Assembly (NCBI RefSeq): GCF_028807635.1
Contig: NZ_JARBAX010000001.1
Span: 1,315,001 to 1,379,000 of the forward strand
Origin: Streptomyces spiramyceticus
GTDB lineage: Bacteria; Actinomycetota; Actinomycetes; Streptomycetales; Streptomycetaceae
Reading direction: 5' to 3'
Length of the DNA stretch: 64,000 nucleotides
Position numbers and translations under genes: made by a program. Below, piece after piece: positions 58,803 through 64,000 of this stretch (the stretch's first letter is position 1; each line of letters starts with the position of its first letter). The notes under the pieces were generated by a model. That model worked only from the letters and a program-made list of their open reading frames with translations, searched no databases and was not told where the DNA came from.

Positions 58803-59597
58803 GTGCGCGCGGTGACCTCCTCCCTCAACAGCGACGGCATCCGCTTCGCCTTCGGCACCCTCACCGTGCTCCCCGTACGCGTCACCCGGTGGGACCGCGA
58901 GGCGGCGCGCGCCGGGATGCTGTGCGCGCCGCTGGCCGGGCTCGTCGTGGGCCTGTGCGCGGCGGCCGTCGGAGGCGTACTGCTGGTGCTCGGCTCGGGG
59001 CCGCTGCTCGCCGCCGTGGCGAGTGCGGCCGTACCCGCGGCGCTCACCCGCGGCCTCCACCTCGACGGTCTCGCCGACACCGCCGACGGCCTGGGCAGCG
59101 GCAAACCGGCCGACGACGCGCTGCGCATCATGAAGCAGTCCGACATCGGCCCCTTCGGCGTCATCACGCTGCTGTTCGTGCTGTTCGCCCAGGTCGCCGC
59201 CCTCCATGAGCTGTACGCCGCCGGCTGGGCGCACGGCGCGGCCGCGGCGGCCGTCTCGGCGGTCGCTGCCCGCCTCGCCCTGACCCTCGCCTCCCGTGCG
59301 GGTGTTCCCCCGGCCCGCCCCGACGGCCTGGGCGCCGCGGTCGCGGGGGCGGTTCCGGTGCGGGGGGCGGTGGCCGTCGCGGTCGCGGTGACCGCCGCTT
59401 GCGCGGGCGCGGCGGGCGCGCTTTTCGGCCCGTACGCCGCCCTGCACAGCGCCGCCGCAGTCCTGGCCGCACTGACCGCCGCCCACCTGCTGCTGCGCCA
59501 CTGCGTGCGCCGCTTCGGCGGAGTTACGGGGGATGTCTTCGGCGGCATCGCGGAGACGGCGGCGACGGCGGCGCTGGTAGTGCTGGCGCTGGGTTGA
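58803..59597 (+). CDS. cobS: Adenosylcobinamide-GDP ribazoletransferase (cobalamin synthase)
   Basis: This 264-aa membrane enzyme joins adenosylcobinamide-GDP and alpha-ribazole (phosphate), the last step of the nucleotide-loop pathway. It has several hydrophobic helices and the CobS motif GLHLDGLADTADGLG with the metal-binding Asp residues, then ALRIMKQSDIGPFGV. The start may be GTG at 58803 or GTG at 58812; neither has a strong ribosome site. CobU and CobT are encoded just upstream. Confidence 0.94.
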   Translation: MRAVTSSLNSDGIRFAFGTLTVLPVRVTRWDREAARAGMLCAPLAGLVVGLCAAAVGGVLLVLGSGPLLAAVASAAVPAALTRGLHLDGLADTADGLGSGKPADDALRIMKQSDIGPFGVITLLFVLFAQVAALHELYAAGWAHGAAAAAVSAVAARLALTLASRAGVPPARPDGLGAAVAGAVPVRGAVAVAVAVTAACAGAAGALFGPYAALHSAAAVLAALTAAHLLLRHCVRRFGGVTGDVFGGIAETAATAALVVLALG

Positions 59598-59685
59598 TGA
59601 ACAACAGGGCCCTCATGTAAGCCAGTTGACTCCCCGTCACTCAGCGGTGCACGCTCGTTGCCCACAGCTGTCGGGGGGACCGAAG

Positions 59686-62313
59686 ATGCAGGAGTTTCCT
59701 GGCTGGGAGCACAGCGGCGAGTTCGTCGAGGCCTACCGCAAGGCGGTGCGTACGCGGTCACGGCTGTCCAAGCGCGGCCCCAAGCACCCGCCCGTCGTCC
59801 TGCGCACAGGACCGGACGAGGCCCAGCAGGCCCTGGAAGCCCTGGAGCTGGGACTCCAGCGCTCGTCGCGGGCGCGGGGCATCGTGCCGTGCACGCCGTA
59901 CGCCCATGTCGACTGGCGCGGCGGATCCAGGACCGAGCTGATCGCGAAGATCGTCGACGAGCTGAGGACGAACACCCCCGACGAGGCGGGCAGGCTCCGG
60001 CTGCCCGCGTACGACCTGCTTCAGTGCGTCGCCGACAACCGCGCGGGAACCGACGGCCAGCTGCCGGACCGGGTGTTCGCCAGGCACCGGGGCCGCGCGA
60101 CCGCCGTGCTCCCGGCCCGGGACAACAGCGGCCCCGTGATCAACGCGGGTGTCTTCACGGTTCCGGTCCGTTCCGTGTGGTCGGTTGCGGAGCGGGCGTA
60201 TCTGAAGTGCTGGGAATGGCGCTGGGGATGGCGGCTCGCGCAGCGCCGCCGCTACCGGCGCCTGTGGCCTGCGGAGTACCGCGGCAAGCGCACGTACGCC
60301 GCCGCGCTCAGCGAATTCAGCAGCGCGTGGGAGGCCGCCGCACGGCCGGGCAGCACACGGCGGGACGTCGACCGGTGGGACGGGCTGCTCCTTACGGCGC
60401 TCATGACCGACCTGTACGGCTACGCGCGCCAGGGGCTGCTGCACCCCGGCCGTCGGCGCCGCCGCTCCCGGCACGCCCTGCTGCTCAACGGCACGCGCGG
60501 CGCCGGCGCGGCAGCCGTGGCCGAGTTCGTCGCGCTGTACGGCGCGCAGCACAGACCCAGCCCCAACGCGGCTACGGTGCTGGTCGCCGCACTGCCGGAC
60601 GCACCGGATGCGGCGCCCTCGCCCGGTCCCGGCACGCTGGCCGACGCGGCGGCGAAACTGGACCCGGCGAAGGGCACGATCCCGGCGCCTTTCGCCGTAC
60701 GCCTGCCGCCGCCGGAAGCGGGCAGCCGTACGGTGGCGGTCCTTCCGGTGTGGACGCCCTGGGTGCGGCTGCGCCCCCGTACCGAGCTCGGCATCGAGGC
60801 GGTGGCGCTCGCCGTCACCCTCTACCTCACCGGACAGCTCGCTTTCGTCCCGTGGCTGGACAGCCCCATCTCCAGCACCTACACGCAGTGCCTCACCGGC
60901 TCCGACTACGTGAAGCAGGGACAGGTGGGCAGGCGCACACCGGCCGATCAGTACGCCGACGCGCTGAGGATGATCGCCGATCAGAACAAGATCGCGGAGA
61001 CCGAGGGCAAGACCGACCGGACCGTGACCATCGCGCACGTCCGCGCGTCGATGGCGCCGAACGAGGCCGAGCGGCGCTCCGGCGGAGCGATCCCCGAGCT
61101 CCGCGGCCTGGCGCTGGCGCAGCAGTCCCTGCACCGTCTCGCGCCCGCCAATGACGACGGGGTCTGGGTGCGGATCAAGACGTACGACGCCGGTGTGCAG
61201 TTCAAGGACGCCCGCAAGGTGGCGACGCAGATCGTACGTGAGGCAGGGAAGAACGATCGTCTCATCGGCGTGACGGGGTTCACCGAGAGCCGGAAAGAGA
61301 CGGTCGAGGCTTTGCGCCTGCTCAATTCGGCCCGGATTCCCATTGTGAGCTCGACAGCCACGGCGAAGGCCATGGAGATCGGACGCTATTACCACGGCGC
61401 CGCGCCCAACAACAGGCGGGAAGCTCGCGTCATGGCGGAGTTCGCCAAGGAGGCGAACACGGTCAGTACGGGCGAGGATTCCTGCGCACCGGCCGAAAGT
61501 GTCGCTGTGGTGACCGACCCGACGGATGTGTACAGCGATGACCTGGGGAAGGAGTTCGCCGCGAACTTCCCCTCCGCGGGAAACCGAATCGGCTACATCC
61601 CCGGCGGAAGCAACGGAGTTGTCGTCCCGAACGAGCCGGACCTCGATATGAAATTCAGCATGCCCGAGGTCGCCGAGGCGGTGTGCAGCAGGGTCGCGGC
61701 GAACAACAGGACGCTGGTCTACTGGACCTCCCGGGTGAGGGAGTTCGACAACTTCCTGGAGACTTACCAGACCGTCAGCAAGTGCGCGAACAAGGACCTC
61801 ACCGTGGTGGGCGGAAATGAACTCACCAACGCCGCACTCTCCGGCGGCTTCAAGGGAAAAGCGTGGCTGCGCCTCTACCACACGGCCCATACGCTGCCCG
61901 CCGGGCATCCGGACCGCAGCGCCACGGCCAAGGCGTTCAACGACGCGTACACCCGGGAATTCACCACGGAAGACCTCTGGCGGAACGACGGGCACGCATC
62001 GCTCGCCCACGACTCGGTGCAGGTACTCGCCCAGGCCACCAGCCAGGCCAATGCGGCAGGCGTGGAACTGACGCGCCCCAATGTCCAGCAGATCATCAAC
62101 AGCGGCCAGTTCGACCTGGAGGGAGCCAGCGGACGTCTGCGTTTCGCCGCAGGCTCTCTGCAACGGCCGCTCAATAAAATGCTGACCGTGCTCCACCACG
62201 ACGAGCGCGGTTCAGCCCCGGTCCTGATGTGCGGGGATTCCGGCAGGAATATCGACGCCGGGACTCAGTGGCAGCAGGGCGACGAGAAGCACGACTGCCC
62301 CAAGGACGAGTGA
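59686..62313 (+). CDS. Membrane protein with cytoplasmic NTPase-like region and extracellular type-1 periplasmic-binding domain
   Basis: This 875-aa protein has an unusual layout. Residues 1-365 are hydrophilic and Arg-rich; the LRTGPDEAQQALEALELGL segment sits where a P-loop and its helix might be, but the Walker A GxxxxGK(S/T) is absent. One transmembrane helix follows (about residues 370-392, AVALAVTLYLTGQLAF). Residues 420-860 outside the cell resemble a LivJ-type type-1 periplasmic-binding fold (LIGVTGFTESRKETVEALRL, RIPIVSSTATA, GAAPNNRREARVMAEFA). No ABC permease or ATPase is adjacent. The ATG at 59686 has GGGGGA at 7 nt. A sensor of an extracellular small molecule signalling inward is possible, but the function is unknown. 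Confidence 0.8.
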   Translation: MQEFPGWEHSGEFVEAYRKAVRTRSRLSKRGPKHPPVVLRTGPDEAQQALEALELGLQRSSRARGIVPCTPYAHVDWRGGSRTELIAKIVDELRTNTPDEAGRLRLPAYDLLQCVADNRAGTDGQLPDRVFARHRGRATAVLPARDNSGPVINAGVFTVPVRSVWSVAERAYLKCWEWRWGWRLAQRRRYRRLWPAEYRGKRTYAAALSEFSSAWEAAARPGSTRRDVDRWDGLLLTALMTDLYGYARQGLLHPGRRRRRSRHALLLNGTRGAGAAAVAEFVALYGAQHRPSPNAATVLVAALPDAPDAAPSPGPGTLADAAAKLDPAKGTIPAPFAVRLPPPEAGSRTVAVLPVWTPWVRLRPRTELGIEAVALAVTLYLTGQLAFVPWLDSPISSTYTQCLTGSDYVKQGQVGRRTPADQYADALRMIADQNKIAETEGKTDRTVTIAHVRASMAPNEAERRSGGAIPELRGLALAQQSLHRLAPANDDGVWVRIKTYDAGVQFKDARKVATQIVREAGKNDRLIGVTGFTESRKETVEALRLLNSARIPIVSSTATAKAMEIGRYYHGAAPNNRREARVMAEFAKEANTVSTGEDSCAPAESVAVVTDPTDVYSDDLGKEFAANFPSAGNRIGYIPGGSNGVVVPNEPDLDMKFSMPEVAEAVCSRVAANNRTLVYWTSRVREFDNFLETYQTVSKCANKDLTVVGGNELTNAALSGGFKGKAWLRLYHTAHTLPAGHPDRSATAKAFNDAYTREFTTEDLWRNDGHASLAHDSVQVLAQATSQANAAGVELTRPNVQQIINSGQFDLEGASGRLRFAAGSLQRPLNKMLTVLHHDERGSAPVLMCGDSGRNIDAGTQWQQGDEKHDCPKDE

Positions 62314-62328
62314 GCAGGAAGGGGTGAA

Positions 62329-63126
62329 TTACGAACAGGGCTTGCGCCACACCCCCAGTTCGTACTTCTTCAGCATCGAGCTCAGCTTCAGCTTGCGCGC
62401 CTCGGGGCAGAAGCGGCCCACCGGCAGCTCGTACTCCACATGGAAGACCGCCTTGCCCGCCTTGATGAACGGCACGAGTTTCCGGCACTCGTTGTACTCG
62501 GCGCACTGTTCATTGACCGCGAAGTCGAAGTCCCCCACCAGCTGCGGAATCTGGTCGAGGTCGTTCTTGAGTCCGACCGCGAGGCCACGCTCGTGGGCGA
62601 GGCGGGCGATCAGACGGTTGTAGCGGAGCTGGTCGGCGGCGGTCAGGGGGAAGCCGGTGCGGTTGCGGTAGCCGTCCATGTTGTCGGGTTCGACCGCGTC
62701 GAAGCCCTTCTCGCGGCACATGCCGATACGCCGCGCCATCAGCGGCTCCAGAACGTCGGTACGGCGGATGTCGAGCCAGCGCTCCCCCTTCCAGCCGTTG
62801 CCGCGCCCCAGTAGGGACTTGGGGAACTTCGCGGCGTCGGGCCTGAACTCCTCCCACGCGCCGGTCGACAGGTAGCAGATGACCTTGCGGCCCCGGCGGT
62901 GCAGGTCGGCGACGGCGGAGGCGGGCTGGTCGAAGCCGTCGATGTCGTAGACCGGGACGTCGACGGTCGGGTCGAGTCTGCCGCTGAGCTGCCACTGCCA
63001 GGTGAGACCGGGCTTCGGCTGCCAGCGCGGTTGTTCCGACGGCCCGTCGTCGGGCGGCGCCGGGGGCTCGCTCGTACAGCCCGCCAGCAACAACAGCAGC
63101 GCCAGGAGCGCGAGTACGCGTCTCAC
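62329..63126 (-). CDS. GH114-like endo-alpha-1,4-polygalactosaminidase lipoprotein
   Basis: This 265-aa secreted lipoprotein has a signal with lipobox LLAGC (Cys near residue 17) and a TIM-barrel domain of the GH114 type: WQWQLSGRLDPTVDVPVYDI, VICYLSTGAWEEFRPD (acidic), AVEPDNMDGYRNRTGFPL (catalytic-region Asp/Glu) and VGLKNDLDQIPQL. GH114 enzymes cut alpha-1,4-linked galactosamine polymers and are related to the PelA hydrolase domain. The GTG start at 63126 overlaps the upstream gene stop by 4 nt, with GGAGG 8 nt before. It is convergent with the PBP fusion gene (16-nt gap). Confidence 0.88.
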   Translation of the reverse strand: MRRVLALLALLLLLAGCTSEPPAPPDDGPSEQPRWQPKPGLTWQWQLSGRLDPTVDVPVYDIDGFDQPASAVADLHRRGRKVICYLSTGAWEEFRPDAAKFPKSLLGRGNGWKGERWLDIRRTDVLEPLMARRIGMCREKGFDAVEPDNMDGYRNRTGFPLTAADQLRYNRLIARLAHERGLAVGLKNDLDQIPQLVGDFDFAVNEQCAEYNECRKLVPFIKAGKAVFHVEYELPVGRFCPEARKLKLSSMLKKYELGVWRKPCS

Positions 63127-63755
63127 CGGGCCGCCTCCAGCGCGTGCGGCAGCGTCCCCCACGGGTGCGGCCGGTCGCCGGGCACGGCGCACCGGATCCG
63201 GGCGGCGACCACCGCGTCGGCCGGCGCCGCGTACACCAGGTGACAGAAGCGGTCCGCCGGGTACGCCGCCGTCCAGGGCGGGACATCCAGGTCCTGGTAC
63301 GTCGCCCAGGTGCCCTCGAAGGTGACGAGTACGTCGGCGAACCGGAGGTAGCCGGGGTCGGGGTGCACGCCGTGGTTGAGCACGAGCGTCGCCGCGCCCG
63401 CCTCCCGTGCGGCCACGGCGAGGCGCCGGTAGTGCGTCAGCGCCTCGGGCCCCGAGGTCACCTGGTCGAGGAACGCCCCGTCTGCGGCGTACCAGTCGCG
63501 GTGCCGCAGCAGGTCCTGGACCACGGCGGCGTGCGGGCGCCGCGCGTAGTCGGTGTCGACGTATCCGAGGACGCGTACGCCCGCACTGCGCAGCCGCGCC
63601 GCGACCGCCGCGAAGGCGGGGTCGGGCGCGGCGCCGGGGCCGCTGTCGGGGTTGAGGACGACCCCGTACAGGCGGGGGGCCGCCCGGATGACGGCCTCCC
63701 AGGCTTCGGGGCGGTCGGCGGGGTGCTCGTAGAGCGGGACGAGCAGGTTCTCCAC
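63123..63755 (-). CDS. Spherulin4/GH135-like protein
   Basis: This 210-aa TIM-barrel protein of the Spherulation-specific family 4 has LLVPLYEHP, GVVLNPDSGPG, RVLGYVDTDYARR, GAFLDQVTSGPEA and VLNHGVHPDPGYL, the conserved acidic and aromatic positions of this family. In fungi, Sph3 of this family (GH135) cuts galactosaminogalactan. No signal peptide is obvious, so export is uncertain. The GTG start lies 10 nt after the upstream membrane-protein gene; the end overlaps the GH114-like gene by 4 nt, so they are coupled. Confidence 0.87.
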   Translation of the reverse strand: MENLLVPLYEHPADRPEAWEAVIRAAPRLYGVVLNPDSGPGAAPDPAFAAVAARLRSAGVRVLGYVDTDYARRPHAAVVQDLLRHRDWYAADGAFLDQVTSGPEALTHYRRLAVAAREAGAATLVLNHGVHPDPGYLRFADVLVTFEGTWATYQDLDVPPWTAAYPADRFCHLVYAAPADAVVAARIRCAVPGDRPHPWGTLPHALEAAR

Positions 63756-63765
63756 GGAGGGATCC

Positions 63766-64000
63766 TTAGTAGCGGTGGGCGGTCGCGCGACCCAGCCTGA
63801 CGCAGACGACCGCGGCCAGCACGGCGGACGCGATGCCGGGTACGAGGAGCCCGGAGAGCGCCGACAGCGCAGAGTGGTACGGGCCGCCGGTGAACAGCGC
63901 CAGCGTCTGGGCCAGCGCGGCAGCCCCGCACACCGTCGCCGCCGCCGTCACCGCACCGAACGCCTGGAGCAGCAGCCCCGACCACAGCAGGACGCCGATC
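63766..64000 (-). CDS. C-terminal end of a polytopic membrane protein (5' end outside window)
   Basis: The frame is open to the right edge of the window and ends with TAA at 63766. The visible 77 residues (including IGVLLWSGLLLQAFGAVTAA and GLLVPGIASAVLAAVVCVRL) form about three hydrophobic helices with a short basic end. It lies 10 nt upstream of the Spherulin4-like gene on the same strand, so they share an operon. A Wzx/PelG-type exporter is one possibility from context, but the fragment is too short to identify. Confidence 0.65.
   Translation of the reverse strand, partial: IGVLLWSGLLLQAFGAVTAAATVCGAAALAQTLALFTGGPYHSALSALSGLLVPGIASAVLAAVVCVRLGRATAHRY

Noticed and set aside
59758..62199. 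813-codon antisense frame within the PBP fusion gene
   Set aside because: It lacks motifs and membrane or signal features, while the plus-strand product has a recognisable binding-protein fold.

Overview
The window is a stretch of actinobacterial chromosome, almost certainly from a Streptomyces. The support is very high GC, strong G/C third-position bias, frequent GTG starts and a few TTG starts, many 4-nt start/stop overlaps (ATGA, GTGA), and a gene order I recall from the Streptomyces core chromosome: phosphofructokinase, macRS, glkA, NlpC/P60 pair, trpD, qcrBAC-ctaE, ctaFDC, adenosine kinase, nadA, pspA, cob genes. I ran no search, so synteny statements are from memory.

Left part (1-16 kb): the end of a TrpE/TrpG-type fusion; a 6-phosphofructokinase with pyrophosphate-type active-site residues; the MacS/MacR-type two-component pair; a PlsC-type acyltransferase; an alpha/beta hydrolase with a small acidic membrane protein; an EEP-family enzyme; ROK glucokinase; an ArsA-like ATPase with an altered P-loop beside a START-like protein; a metallophosphoesterase; a long-chain acyl-CoA ligase; and divergent PimB-like and GT87 glycosyltransferases.

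Middle part (16-42 kb): a lipoprotein-like metallopeptidase; two NlpC/P60 hydrolases, the second with a ydaO-like leader; a NYN-domain protein; a rhomboid protease; and a SufS-like enzyme preceded by a clear SAM-IV riboswitch. Then come trpD and the aerobic respiratory block (ctaE-qcrC-qcrA-qcrB and ctaC-ctaD-ctaF, the bc1-aa3 branch), interrupted by a lone receiver domain and an L,D-transpeptidase. A cysteine desulfurase-TusA fusion, an AdoK-type adenosine kinase, an A-type Fe-S carrier and nadA follow. Sulfur mobilisation, Fe-S carriage, a 4Fe-4S enzyme and heme/Rieske respiration therefore lie close together.

Right part (42-64 kb): an RND permease; a second NarL-type two-component system; a 257-bp MITE-like element with perfect 20-bp terminal inverted repeats; pspAA-pspA; a DUF3043 protein coupled to a methyltransferase that seems to start at CTG; an HtrA-like lipoprotein protease; a 42-bp-period repeat array; and cobalamin lower-ligand genes (MBL-cobU fusion, cobT, cobS) around an MprF/LysX-like synthetase with a rhomboid-like partner. 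At the right edge are an unusual membrane protein fusing a type-1 periplasmic-binding domain to a cytoplasmic region, and an operon pairing GH114-like and Spherulin4/GH135-like hydrolases downstream of a membrane protein, which may be the end of an exopolysaccharide (Pel-like) cluster.

The least-explained features are the PBP fusion protein, the GH114/GH135 operon, the palindrome covering the ctaE start codon, repeat-derived DNA inside qcrA, and the several intergenic repeat families.
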